From positions 44,073,732-44,137,731 of the forward strand of contig NC_083587.1 of NCBI RefSeq assembly GCF_027579695.1: a DNA stretch of 64,000 bases, in the 5' to 3' direction. Position numbers and translations under genes: made by a program. Shown in pieces: positions 20,663 to 33,580 of this stretch. The DNA comes from Neoarius graeffei (Eukaryota > Chordata > Actinopteri > Siluriformes > Ariidae). The notes under the pieces were generated by a model. It worked only from the letters and a program-made list of their open reading frames with translations. It made no database searches and had not been told where the DNA came from. The stretch's first letter is position 1, and the number at the start of each line of letters is the position of its first letter.

Positions 20663-21525
20663 TTGAATTTAAATTATATTTTCATCTTAATCCGACATTG
20701 AAATTTTGCCATGCAAAAAAAAAAAAATTTGGACAAGGACACTTTTATTTTTATTTCGACTGACATCATCAAAAATATGCTGAAAAAATCCGTGAACCTA
20801 AAGATAAAAAATGGGTGGCCTAAGTGTGCCATCTGTGTAGGCGTACCTGTAGTTTAAAAGCAAGACCACTCCTTGTCTGTCTTCTGAGTCCTGCTCGTAG
20901 CCATTGAGAACACTAGTCTGATCAACAGTAAGACTTCAGAAAACATCGAAAATATTCTGGTAAGCATTAGTGGCTGATCTTTTTCATATTTTTTTCAGTA
21001 GTAACTAATGCTACTACCACTACTACTGTTACTACTACTACTACTAACACTACTACTACTGTTACTACTACTACTACTACTACTGCTGTTGCTGCAAATA
21101 CTAATACTATTCATTTGGCCTTGACAGTATGAAGTTTTATCATTCATTGCTCAGACCTTCCACCATTACAAAGAATTTCAACAGAAATCAAACCACTATG
21201 AAAACTACTTGTCTCATGGTCTTCCTCCTTTTCTCAATCCCTAATCATCTCACTCACTCATTCTCTCTCTCAGTCATTCACATAGTCACTCACTCACTTG
21301 TATATTCACTCACTTATTCACTCATTCAGACACTCACTCACATATTCACTCTCTCACTATCATAGTCACTTCTATTCACTCACTCATACACTTACTTATG
21401 AATTCACACACTTATTGAATCACTCTACTCACATATTCACACGCTCACTCACTCTACTCACGTATTCACACGCTCACTCACTCATTCACTCACAAACTCT
21501 CCTTCTCCCACCGTACAGAATAACG
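20591..21525. repeat. Simple-repeat-rich region upstream of the lipoxygenase start
   Basis: Holds (GT)n at 20611-20660, ACT-type trinucleotide repeats at about 21003-21090 and degenerate ACTC/ATTC repeats at about 21236-21500. Between them is sequence without a recognised gene. The last bases before the lipoxygenase ATG (CCGTACAG at about 21512-21518) look like a splice acceptor, so a non-coding first exon may exist further upstream. Confidence 0.6.
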
Positions 21526-21675
21526 ATGGTGATCTACACAGTGACGGCATACACAGGGAAGAGAGCCTTGGCTGGCACAACAAGCTCCATCTCCATCAAA
21601 TTCCAGGGTCCCCAGAATGAGATTGATGAAAAGGATTTGGATACAGGACTCTTCTCTAACTTTTCGCAAGGATCA
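21526..21675 (+). CDS. Lipoxygenase coding exon 1
   Basis: Residues 1-50, the start of the PLAT beta-barrel. The donor is GTAAGT. An acceptor-like CCGTACAG seven bases before the ATG suggests that translation may start in the second transcribed exon. Confidence 0.9.
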
Positions 21676-24417
21676 GTAAGTGCACACATATGGCAGCAAG
21701 AGCTGAGGAGGCTAATTGGTAGCCTACAGATGTTCACTATGGTTGACAGCATGTGTTAATTGTATGTAATTTTTTTTTTCAACACTGGATTGCACTAAAT
21801 GTGCTTACATGAAATGTATTTTAAAAAAAAAAGCTCTACAAACATAAAGACAACAGGTGTGTTGTACTGTGAACAAAGTAATTGCATTCATATAAATCTT
21901 TTGATTCTAAGTTAGTTTCATTATATAGGAGCTCTGAGGGATTCTGACTGATTCAAAGTTACCTGAATGCAACCCAACATTCTTCAGTTACTTTGCATTG
22001 TATTTAATGTGGGAACAACATGTACCACACAACATGGTATAGTTTTGTTAGTTTGTTTCATTCAGTGTTTATCTGCACTGTAAACCCCAACTGCTCAGTG
22101 AACTCAAAATATTAGTGGAAACTGATTACCACTAACATTTCATTTTTTTCTGAAGTTTTAAACTTTAGATATTTCAAGTTTTTGGAAAATGAAGTACTTT
22201 ATACTCAATAAATCTGAGCTAATGATTTTTAAATTTGAGTGCTAGTCAGCTACTCAAATATTTTAACTGATGTCTGTAATGACTGTTGAAGGTGGGTGGA
22301 GCACAGAAGCACGGCAGGCCAGAACTGAGTGTTACAAAAAACTTTATTTTAGCTTTTCAGCTTTCCCTTTCACACTCTCCCAGTCAGACACGCATGCACA
22401 CAAGTGTCCAGGTTGGGGAGCGCTCCCTTTCTCTGCTCTCTCTCTCCTTTTCAAGGGTGCGGTCACTGGGGGAGACACACAAACACAGGTTAATTCACAT
22501 CAGGTGCAGTGATTCTGCCACTTACCTTCCCTGACTCCGCCCTCCATTCACAGACTGATGCTTGACCACGCCCCCACTGCCACATGCCCCCACCGCCCGA
22601 CTCAGGCCGGGGAGCTGTCCGGCCTGCAGCTGACTCCCCCCCTCCCCCTTGACGGGAGAGGAAATCCGCCACAACCATCTGTGCCCCCGGCCTGTTGACC
22701 ACCTCGAACTTAAACGGCTGGAGTGCCAGATATCAATGGGTGATCCGCGCGTTGGCATCCTTCATGCGGTGGAGCCACTGCAGGGGCGTGTGGTCCGAAC
22801 AGAGGGTGAAAGGGTGCCCCAGCAGGTAGTAGCGGAGGGCGAGGACCGCCCACTTGATGACGAGGCATTCCTTTTCTATTGTGCTATACCTGCCCTCGCG
22901 CACTGACAGCTTCCGGCTGATGTACAGCACTGGACGGTCCTCCCCCTCCACCTCCTGGGACAGAACAGCCCCCAGCCCTCTGTCCGACATGTCCGTCTGC
23001 AAAACAAAGGGGAGAGAAAAGTCAGGGGAGTGTAACAGTGGCCCCCCACACAGTGCAGCCTTTACCTCAGAGAAAGCCCGCTGGCATTGCTCCGTCCACT
23101 GGACTGGATCTGGTGCCCCTTTTTAGTGAGATCAGTCAGCGGGCTGGTGACGTCCAAACAATTAGGTATAAACCTATGATAGTAGTCAGCCAGCCCCAGG
23201 AACTGCCTCACTCCCTTTTTGGTCTTGGGCCTCGGGCAGGCCGCAATCGCTGCTGTCTTATTGATTTGGGGACGCACCTGCCCATTGCCCAAGTGGAACC
23301 CCAGATACCGTACTTCCACCTGCCCAATCGCACACTTCTTTGGGTTGGCTGTGGGACCCGCTTGCCTCAGCGACCTAAGGACGACCCTCAGGTGGTCTAG
23401 TGCCGCGGCCAGTCATTACTATAAATAATTATATCGTCCAAGTATGCGGCCATGTAGGTGGCGTGGGGGCGGAGGACCCTATGCATAAGCCACTGGAACA
23501 TAGCGGGCGCCCCAAACAGCCCAAAAGGAAGTGTGACGAACTGGTGTAAGCCAAACGGTGTGGAAAAGGCCATTTTCTCTCGGGATAGCGGAGTCAAGGG
23601 GATCTGCCAATATCCTTTTGTCAAATCCAGTGTCGAATAAAAATGAGCCGTGCCTAGTCGATCGAGCAACTCGTCAATACGAGGCATCGGGTACGCATCG
23701 AATTTAGACACCGCGTTGACTTTTCTATAGTCGACACAGAACCGGACCGACCCGTCGGCCTTGGGAACCAAGACCACCGGGCTGCTCCAGTCACTGTGGG
23801 ACTCCTCGACGATGCTCATTTCGAGCATGGCCTCGAGTTCTTCCCGAACCATTTTTTGTGTGTTCGGGCAGTCTGTAAGGGCGGCTGCACACTACTACCC
23901 CTGGGGGCATCTCAGTGTGGTGTTCTATGAGGTGGGTGCGGCCGGGCAGGGGTGAGAACACATCAGAAAATTCTGTCTGCAACTTGGTGACCTCCGTGAG
24001 TTGGGTCAGAGAGAGGTGGTCTCCACAAGGGACCGGAGCAGTGGGCGATGTCAATTTTCCCTTTTGAACCTCCGGCCCCAGCTCCGCCTTCTCTGGAATC
24101 ACCGACACCAACGCCACGGGGACCTCCTCGTTCCAAAGTTTTAACAGATTAAGGTGGTAAATCTGTAATGCCCTGCCCCTGTCCATTCGCCTCACCTCAT
24201 AGTCGATGTCCCCGACTCGCCATGTGACCTCAAAGGGTCCTTGCCACCTGGCGATCAATTTGGAGCTCGACGTGGGCAACACCATGAGTACTTTATCTCC
24301 CGGTGTGAATTCCCTAAGGCGCGTACCCCTGTCGTACAGACAGACTTGATGTTCTTGGGCCTGCCGCAAATTCTCCTGGGTTAGGTGCGAGAGTGTGTGG
24401 AGTTTGGCGCGCAGGTC

Positions 24418-24452
<35 letters not shown>

Positions 24453-26735
24453 AGGGGAGAAGAGGAGACACGCTGTCCTGCCGTCGGAACAGCCGCTATA
24501 TGGTCCTCTGCCAGCACAATGGCCTGATCCAGCGATGCCGGGCGATGGCACTGGACCCACTCCATTGTTCCTTCCGGAAGTCGGGCAATGAATTGCTCCA
24601 GCGCCACCAGGTCGATGATTCCCTCGGCATCGCGGTTGTCGGCCCTCAGCCACCGCTGGCAGGCGTCCCAGAGTTGCTGGCCAAACACGAACAGCCGGCC
24701 GACCTCCTCCAGGCGCAGCGCGCGGAAGCGCTGCCGTTGCTGCTCTGGGGTGCACCCCACGCGTTGGAGGACGGCTCTGCAGAGGTTGGTGTAGACCAGC
24801 CGGCTGTCGGCGAGGAGTTGTAGTGCGATCAGCTGTGCCTCGCCCATTAGCAGGGGGAGGAGGCGCGCCGCGCGCTGTTCCACCGGCCAACCCCACGCCT
24901 CTGCTGCCTGCTCAAAAAGAGCGAGGAAGGCTTTGGGGTCGTCCTGTGGACCTATCTTCGTTAGGGTGAGGTGGGGAGGGTCCGCGGCGGTGGTGGTGGA
25001 CCCCCCCGATGCGAGTAGGTGCCGGAACGCCTAGCAATTTTCCTGCAGCGCCAGCACCAAGGCTTCGAACCGTTGTTCCTGCTCCTTCTGGAGGGCGACC
25101 AGTGCCTGGTGCTGGCTCTGTTGGGCTGTGGCGAGGGCATGGACCAGGTCCTTGAAGGGGGAGGACTCCATGGGGCTGTTCTCTTCTGTACTCCCTCCCG
25201 GGTTTCAGCACCACTGTAACGATTGTTGAAGGTGTTGAAGCACGGCAGGCCAGAACTGAGTGTTACAAAAAACTTTGTTTTAGCTTTCCCTTTCACACTC
25301 TCCCAGTCAGACAGGCATGCACACAAGTGTCCAGGTTGGGGAGCGCTCCCTTTCTCTGCTCTCTCTCTCCTTTTAAAGGGCATGGTCACTGGGGGAGACA
25401 CACAAACACAGGTTAATTCACGTCAGGTGCAGTGATTCTGCCACTTACCTTCCCTGCAATTTGGTCCTCCAGCTGTTCCTTTTTTGTACCTTTAACTTTT
25501 CCAGCCTCTTATTGCCCCTGTCCCAACTTTTTTGAGATGTGTTGCTGTCATGAAATTTCAAATGAGCCAATATTTGGCATGAAATTTCAAAATGTCTCAC
25601 TTTCGACATTTCATATGTTGTCTATGTTCTATTGTGAATACAATATCAGTTTTTGAGATTTGTAAATTATTGCATTCCATTTTTATTTACAATTTGTACT
25701 TTGTCCCAACTTTTTTGGAATTGGAGTTGTATATCACGTGGGAAAATTGCAAAAATAACACTGTAAACAATACTATAATATACATTATTCATTGTAACAG
25801 TGCATTTAACCTTTTCCTGACTCAGCCGGACAGGGTTTTACATGATGTTTAGCCACTATATAATTTAGCAAAGGATTACGGGTTATGATATCAGCTCCTT
25901 TCTATTGTGCTACAATTTAAGTTATTTGAACTTAAATGTTTTGAGTTGATTCAAAATTAGTTGTTACTTACTTATGGTAAGAATCCAGTTTACAAATTGT
26001 GGTTTTAACTCAACAGAGGGGCACATGTCCTTATTAAGTTGATATATCAGTGGAATGAGTATTGTAAAAAACATGAAAAAGTAGCATAATTGCTAAAAGT
26101 TGCATTTTTATGGCTTCAGTGTATTGCAAAGGATCATGGGAGTGAGGGAACACTCAAAACTTTTAAGGTAACGATCAAAACTTTTGAGTTGGTCTGAAAG
26201 GTATTTATTTTGGGGAAAATGTACATAAATTTTTTATTTGAAAAACTGAAATGTTAGTGGCAATAAGTTTCCACTTAAACATTATGTCCATCAAACGTGT
26301 CGGGGTTTACGGTGTGTACCAGACAGGCAGAGTGGAGATCATTTCACACAATCACATCACATCTCTTTTAAAACTAAATACTGTAAGTACACACAGAATC
26401 TCCCCCCAAAAACCCCCCCCAAAAATCTATATCTTTACAGGAACGGAAAATTGAGGTAACGTGTAAAGCATCTCTGGGGGAGCTCATACTTGTGAAACTC
26501 TACTCCAAGCCATTTTTGGATGTTGACAACAAGTGGTTTTGTGATAAGATCTTGATTACAACGCCTGAAGGGGCTGAGGTTTTGTTTCCATGTTACCGTT
26601 GGTTGAGCTGTAACGAGAAGCTTGTTTTAAGACCAGCTAAAGGTAAATCATAGCCTTAGTGGCTGCACATCACATTTACTAGTGTACTTGAAAATTCACC
26701 AGCAATATTTTCTTGCAAATGTACAGTATTATTTT

Positions 26736-26789
<54 letters not shown>

Positions 26790-26849
26790 TTTTGCATACT
26801 GCAGATGAATTTCTGGCCAACAAATCAATGCACAGTTTTGCTTTATACT

Positions 26850-26891
<42 letters not shown>

Positions 26892-28256
26892 TGCTTTTCT
26901 TTGTTGATAATAAAAAGATTTAGGTCACATTACCAAAACAAAAAACAAGATTATCGAACTTTTCATTGAATGTTGCCCTTTGTACATTTCCATCTCAGCT
27001 TTGCTCGAGTTCCAGGATAGCAACCCAGCAGCCCATCAAGAAAGAAGGGCAGAGCTAGAACATCGACAGGAGATATTTAGGTTTGTGTGGGTTGTCAACG
27101 CCACTGGGACTTTATACATATTGCCAGCTGCCTGAACAAAAATGACATCTTAAAATACCCTTTAATCTGTCTGCATATTCTTCCCACAGATGGAGTGTGT
27201 ACGCACAGGGCATGCCCCGCATTATCAGTTTTGACTCTGCCCGTGCTCTGCCAGCTGAACTTCGGTTCTCTTACACGAAGGAGACAGAATTTCTCTTAAC
27301 GGCTGGAAAGCAGTAAGTCTGAAGTGACTTTTTCCATGGCATTGTTTGCAAAGTCTCACAAAACTGTTGGAATTGTGGAACCACAGAATTAATGTATAAA
27401 TTAAATGTATTGTGATCTTATATTCAATTCAGCTCAATTTGTTGTTATATTTATAGTCAAAATCACCATTGACCATGGCATGTAAATGTAGGTCTAAAAT
27501 ACATTTTGAAAATGTGAATAAATTTTCATTGAACGAGGGGTTGGAATCCAAGGTGGACCAGGCAACATTTGGCGCTGTTTTTAGGTTAACTTATCAGCTT
27601 CATAGTAACTTTGATGGTTAAAGGAGACATAGAATGGAAAATTCTCCAAAGAATTGATAATATAAGTTTATATATGTGGGTATGGGTACATACGGATAAC
27701 TATGGATGACACTTAAGTTTTCACATTTACTGGTCATATATGACAACAACAACAAATAAACAAACAAATAACATGTTAATATAAATAATATGTTTAAAAG
27801 GTTTTTAATAAATAAAATAATGCCCTCTGTTATTACAGGTGTGCATGATGCCACGCTCATACAAAAGAAAAACAGACAGGGCCGCACAGTCCCGTGCAGT
27901 TTTGGAGAGAGCCGCAGAGGAAGTCAGGAAAGGCAGACCTATTCGGGCTGTGGCGAGGGATATGCATTTGGACAGGATGACTCTGACTAGGTTCATTGAA
28001 AAGATAAAGAATGGAGAGGTAGAGACAGGTTATACCAAGTTGGCATCAGCTCATATGGTATTCAGTCACATTATGGAGGCAGACCTTGCCAGCCACATTA
28101 AGACAATGTCTTTTCAGTTCCACGGGTTAAGCCCTGTAAAATGCAAGCAGCTTGCTTATGAATTTGGAAAACTAAACAATGTGACAATGCCAGACAACTG
28201 GTACAACAAGGAAAGAGCAGGTCAGTTTTTGAAAGAAACAATCGAAAAGATAGAGC

Positions 28257-28317
<61 letters not shown>

Positions 28318-31300
28318 TAATTGTATGATTCATTGCATTGAATTAATTGTATGTCAAAATCTATGAATAGGAAAGGATTGGGGCGGCACGGTGGTGTAGT
28401 GGTTAGCGCTGTCGCGTCACAGCAAGAAGGTCCGGGTTCAAGCCCCGTGGCCGGCGAGGGCCTTTCTGTGTGGAGTTTGCATGTTCTCCCCGTGTCCGCG
28501 TGGGTTTCCTCCGGGTGCTCCGGTTTCCCCCACAGTCCAAAGACATGCAGGTTAGGTTAACTGGTGACTCTAAATTGACCGTAGGTGTGAATGTGAGTGT
28601 GAATGGTTGTCTGTGTCTATGTGTCAGCCCTGTGATGACCTGGCGACTTGTCCAGGGTGTACCCCGCCTTTCGCCCGTAGTCAGCTGGGATAGGCTCCAG
28701 CTTGCCTGTGACCCTGTAGAACAGGATAAAGCGGCTAGAGATAATGAGATGAGATGAGGAAAGGATTGGTTCCTCTCTTTCATGAAACGACAAAATTTGT
28801 CTTGCCGAATGCCAGCCACCACCCCAGCCCAGCCTAGCCAGCAGCCAGCCACCCCAGCCCAGCCTAGCCAGGAGACTGGGGGGTATCAGTCTCCTGCGTC
28901 AATCCTCCCACTTCCGAAGGCAGCACCTAGAAAAGCACAAACAAAAAGAAAAAGAGTGAAAACTAGGATACTTACTGACACCCCAGTAAAAGAAGAATTG
29001 GAAAGAATGAGAGAAGAAAGACAAAAGAAGCCACCAAAAGTCCGAAGAAAGATCTCATCTCATCTCATTATCTCTAGCCGCTTTATCCTTCTACAGGGTC
29101 GCAGGCAAGCTGGAGCCTATCCCAGCTGACTATGGGCGAAAGGCGGGGTACACCCTGGACAAGTCGCCAGGTCATCACAGGGCTGACACACAGACAACCA
29201 TTCACACTCACATTCACACCTACGGTTAATTTAGAGTCACCAGTTAACCTAACCTGCATGTCTTTGGACTGTGGGGGAAACTGGAGCACCCGGAGGAAAC
29301 CCACGCGGACACGGGGAGAACATGCAAACTCCGCACAGAAAGTCCCTCGCCGGCCCCGGGGCTCGAACCCAGGACCTTCTTGCTGTGAGGCGACAGCGCT
29401 AACCACTACACCACCGTGCCGCCCCCCGAAGAAAGATACCTGTTCAAATTGAAGAAGACAGCAGTTCTGATGACACGCACATGTCCTTGGATGATGACCC
29501 TGATAGTCCTTGTATGACATCAGATGGGGAAGACCAGTTGTTAGATGTGGGGGATTATGTTGTGGCAAAATTCACGGGGAAGAAGAAAATGCATTTCTTC
29601 ATTGGCCAGATAATCAAATTGGATGTCTTCAAAATAGAGGCAAGATTTCTCAAAAGAAGCCGGTCATGCCATGGCTCTTCAAGAAAGCCAACCTTTGTCT
29701 TCAAAGAGAAAGATGAGGCTGTCCTGTCAAGACAGGATATCGTGAAAAAATTGCCCCGCCCCTTTACTGTTGGGGGGACAGCACGAAGGGAGAGGCAAAT
29801 GGTGTTCCCTTGCCATTTGAACGCTTGGAACATTGAATAATGATGAAATGATTGAATGATTGCTGCATGTTTTAGCAGTGTTTTAACCTACTGAAAGAAA
29901 TAAGATTTTTTGGCACTGCTCTACTGTTTTAGTAATTTCTATAATATAGTATATCTCTCATTCCCTGTCTAACCATCCTTCTTTCTATCTATCTACGCAT
30001 ATCTCTCTCTCTATCCATCTATCTATCCCTCCCTATCCCATCTCGTTCTATCACCTCTCTCTTCATCTCCCCTTCTCTATGCAACGGCCCTATCCCCCAC
30101 TTGACTGGCTTGACTTGATTCATTGATTGCATTTCTAATAATAAAAGTTGTTTACTTTGTTAACCTAACATGTTTTGTGTTGGCTCAGTTTACCCCACAC
30201 AGTGGCTCATCTTACCCCGTGCATGGGGTAAGTTGAGCCACTTGACATTTTTTTTCAAGAGGTAATATCACTCTAACCATAAGAGCTTATCAATTATTTT
30301 TTGCTCAGATAGTAACAGTACACTTTGAAATTTGGTATGGTGTGTAGACTGGAAGCAAAAATGGCTTTAACATGTAGTTATGATGAAAAATGTAAAAAGT
30401 GGCTCATCTTACCCCGCTCCCCCCTGTTTGGTAAGCTCAGCCACCAATGGGGTAAGTTGAGCCAGTGGCTCAACTTGCCCCACATCTAATGGCTCATCTT
30501 ACGCCGTGGCCACCATTTTGTAGAAAAATGCTAATAAAGGGGATTAGGCTAATCAAAATTATTTTTATTAGCATTTATATCATAGCTTAGAAAGCCACTA
30601 ACTTAACCCTAATGTGTCTAAATATTATTCTACTTTTGTCTTCTCTAAATCATCTTCACTGTGGACAAACATGGAATTGACTTAGAAAACACAAAAACAC
30701 ATTTTTATAAATATCTCCCTCACCTAGTTTGACATGTGGTGCTCCTCTCCACAAGTGTAATGGCCCTTTTCCACTACCCTTTTTCAGCTCACTTCAGCTC
30801 GCTTCAGCCCGACACGGCTCGCGTTTCGACTACCGCAGAACAGCACGACTCAGCCCTGCTCAGCCCCCAAAACTCGCACGGTTTTGGAGTGGGGCTGAAG
30901 TGAGCCGAACCAAGCCGAGTGGGGCTAGGGGCGTGAGGAGACACTCCCCTGTGCACTGATTGGTGAGGAGGAGTGTCCTCACATGCCCACACACACCCCG
31001 CGAGCACGCTGGGATCTGTAAACAACGTAAACCCGGAAGAATTACGAATTACGAGAATTTCTGAAGCCTTATGCGCCTCGCCTCATCTATACGCTCTTGC
31101 CAGTATCTGTTGGCATTGTCGGTGACAACAAGCCACAGCACCAAGACCAGCAACACTAACGACTCCATGTTTATTGTTTACTATCCGGGTCGTGAGACTA
31201 CCGCTTAAAAGGTCACTGATGTCACTGTTTGCGCCGCCTAACGACATCACGAGACGTCCACCCACTTTCGCTAACTCCACCCAATGTGTCCACCCACTTC

Positions 31301-33523
31301 CAGCCAGCACGGTTCAGCGCGGTTGTAGTCGAAATGCAACTCCAACAGCCCCGCTCAGCTCGACTCAGCCCAACTCAGCACTGCACGGCTCAGCCCAACT
31401 CAGCCGCGTTGGTAGTGGAAAAGCGGCATAAGTAAATGGTCCCGCCCCCCTTTGAATGTGGTCACATGGTCACATTTGTTTACTGTTTCTTAGAAACAGG
31501 GGGTGGCTCATCTTACCCCGCTCTCCCCTATATTATATAGAGGGATTTCACTGACGTCACCCGAAACCGGAAGTAAACAGACCCTGCGCCATTTTGGAAG
31601 ACCAACAAACTCGTGATTAGGGGGAAATAACGGCAGCGGTATGTGAACCCACGAGAATAAAGTGGAGTGGCAAACGACTTAAACAAACAAATCTGAGCTG
31701 TTTTATTTATGATTTATTGGCCCAACAGTAGACTTGAAAGAAACCTGTGTGAGACTTGGCAAAAAACTGTGGATATAATGGATAAGTCTGTGCATGATCT
31801 GCGGACACTTTGAGGTAAGCAAACGCAAGAAATTCAGATTTAAAACATGCTAAAGTGGCCCCAAGTTGATAACTATATGAGGAGCAAGCCTCACAGACTT
31901 CTACAATTTAATAATAATAATTTAGGATGGTTTGGGGCTTGCTCTCCCTCCTATTATATAAATAAAGCATAGTTGTTGTGTAGGCATATATCATAAATAC
32001 ATATGTATAATTTGGATAAATTAACCTAAATTATGGATACCTTAATAGTAACAAAAATGATTAATTTTTCAACTGAAAAGATATATTATTAAAAGATAAA
32101 CAAAATTACCTTGGCCATAACTATGTGTAGGTTATTCTTAATAACAGCTGTAATATCACGAACCAAGCCATTAACAACATAATTGTAAGCCTGTAGCCCT
32201 TTGTAGGCTTTCAAGTCATCAGCAGTGTAGGCACTGGGTGTAAACAACAAATAGTTTACAATGACTACGTTTACATGCACGTCCAAATCGAGCTGCTGTT
32301 GGTAATCGAGCAAAGGGTCCCAGCAGGGGTGCCAGAGAAATCCAATCCTACATGCACAAGTGAAATCGGGCTATTGTGCACCCGAGCCACACGTGGCGCT
32401 ACACGCCCCATCGTGTTGGTACACTTCCGGTTGTCGTCATGAAGAAGAGCTATAGTGTTGCCAGATACTGCTGACGTTTTCCAGCCCAAAACATGTTCAA
32501 ATCCGCTAAAATGCACATAAAACCCCCAATCTGGCAACAGTAGCAGTTCCGTGTTCAAGCTGTTCGGCTTGCTCTAACAGACTGTATGGCTACAAACTGT
32601 CCGGCGCAGACCACTGTTTTGTAAGACAACTTATTTTGCACAATAATATTTTTCTAAAGTCCATTTTTTGCTTACAAAAAAATTTTTTTTTTTGCTTACA
32701 ATTTAACTTATGTCTTAATAAACACACAAAGTTCAATTGTTTTGTTTTTATTGACATTCTTCAGATGTTGGACATATATATATATACAAATACAATGACT
32801 TGTTTATGTACACAATTCACAGCTATGCAACAGCTGTACAGATGTATTTGGTGATACAGTAAGTGAGCTAAATTTTAACAGTGCAAACAATGCCACAAAA
32901 AGAAAAGATTCATGCCGTTGTCATGATTCATTGTCATGCCGACCGAGGCTGTTGTGTTTCCCGCTTGTGGTCTCATCACTCGTCACTTCCGGAAGTAGCT
33001 CGACAGCTAGCTCGATAGGGTATACATGCACAAAGTAGCTCGGCAGAAATCGCATAAACTAGGTCGTGTAGCTCGATTCCGAGAAATCAAGTTCGGTTCA
33101 ATTTCAGCCGAATTAATGTGTATACATGGCATTTTGAACTTCGATTTCAGTCGAGCAACGGCAGGAATTCGATTCTCTCTATGTGCATGTAAACGTAGTG
33201 AATGTCTGGGTAGCAAACAGATGGCAGAATTGGTGTCTGGTCCTCCTTATGTTTCCATTCTCCCTTGCCGTGAGTCTTATCATATGGGTCAAACCCATCA
33301 ATCACAGCCAGTTTCTCCACATACCATGCCCTTTCTGCAGCTGGTAATGTACTCTCATAACCCGAATTATCATCCATCGTGTCACTTTACTCTCGCTCGT
33401 ACTTTGTTTTATATTGTGAGTGCATGTACTTGGTCTTCCAATATGGCGCCTAACAAAATCTCACGGCGCGGTGACGTCATGCGGTAGCCCTCTATAGGAA
33501 GTGAGTATGAGTGTGTGTGTATG

Positions 33524-33580
<57 letters not shown>

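Larger units (their letters stand above)
22275..25456 (-). mobile_element. Gmr1-like Ty3/gypsy retrotransposon, copy B
   Basis: Lies inverted in lipoxygenase intron 1. From 5' to 3' on the - strand it has a truncated 5' LTR (25456-25215), a primer-site candidate just inside it (about 25195-25213), gag with a SCAN-like segment, then an abrupt jump at a GA repeat (24419-24450) into the integrase C-terminus, RT, RNase H and a 3' LTR (22584-22275). Protease and most of integrase are deleted. The order Gag, integrase, RT, RNase H, LTR is preserved and agrees with copy A. Confidence 0.9.
27848..29840 (+). pseudogene. Pogo-like transposase with internal DDE deletion, two SINE insertions
   Basis: If the SINEs at 28382-28756 and 29054-29425 are disregarded, both exons are free of stops from 27848 to 29840. 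The N-terminal DNA-binding part and the C-terminal [10 protein letters not shown] part are retained. The roughly 300-residue catalytic part expected after F-M-K-R-Q-N-L-S is absent. The first SINE sits exactly at the intron-exon 2 junction, and its target duplication re-creates the AG acceptor. The second lies inside exon 2 and would break the protein. Confidence 0.72.
27830..29850 (+). mobile_element. Pogo/Tigger-like DNA transposon lacking its DDE domain
   Basis: In lipoxygenase intron 4, same orientation. Exon 1 (27848-28220, ATG at 27848) encodes the N-terminal psq-type helix-turn-helix ([12 protein letters not shown]) and the start of a CENP-B-like region. A GT donor at 28221 opens a short intron holding a TA microsatellite (28262-28315). 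Exon 2 resumes [10 protein letters not shown], then jumps after a few residues to a Pro/Gln-rich and basic tail. It ends at 29840 with the C-terminal [10 protein letters not shown] block. Outer terminal repeats were not identified. Confidence 0.8.
31536..33496 (-). mobile_element. DNA transposon with TATAGAGGG ends, carrying a SWIM-protein-like exon
   Basis: The ends form inverted repeats: TATAGAGGGATTTCAC..GACGTCACC on the left and the complement of TATAGAGGGCTACCG..GACGTCACC on the right. Both arms also contain GCGCCAT(T/A)TTGGAAGAC. On the - strand an exon starts at 33377 and is interrupted at 33203-32267 by another transposon. The superfamily is not settled. Confidence 0.65.

Noticed and set aside
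28395..28460. tRNA-like A and B boxes that could suggest tRNA genes
   Set aside because: They are the RNA polymerase III promoter region of the SINE. The cloverleaf is degenerate and the sequence continues into the SINE body with target duplications.
28782..29129. 115-codon frame as a separate gene
   Set aside because: It is pogo exon 2 running into an inverted SINE; the last part is SINE sequence.
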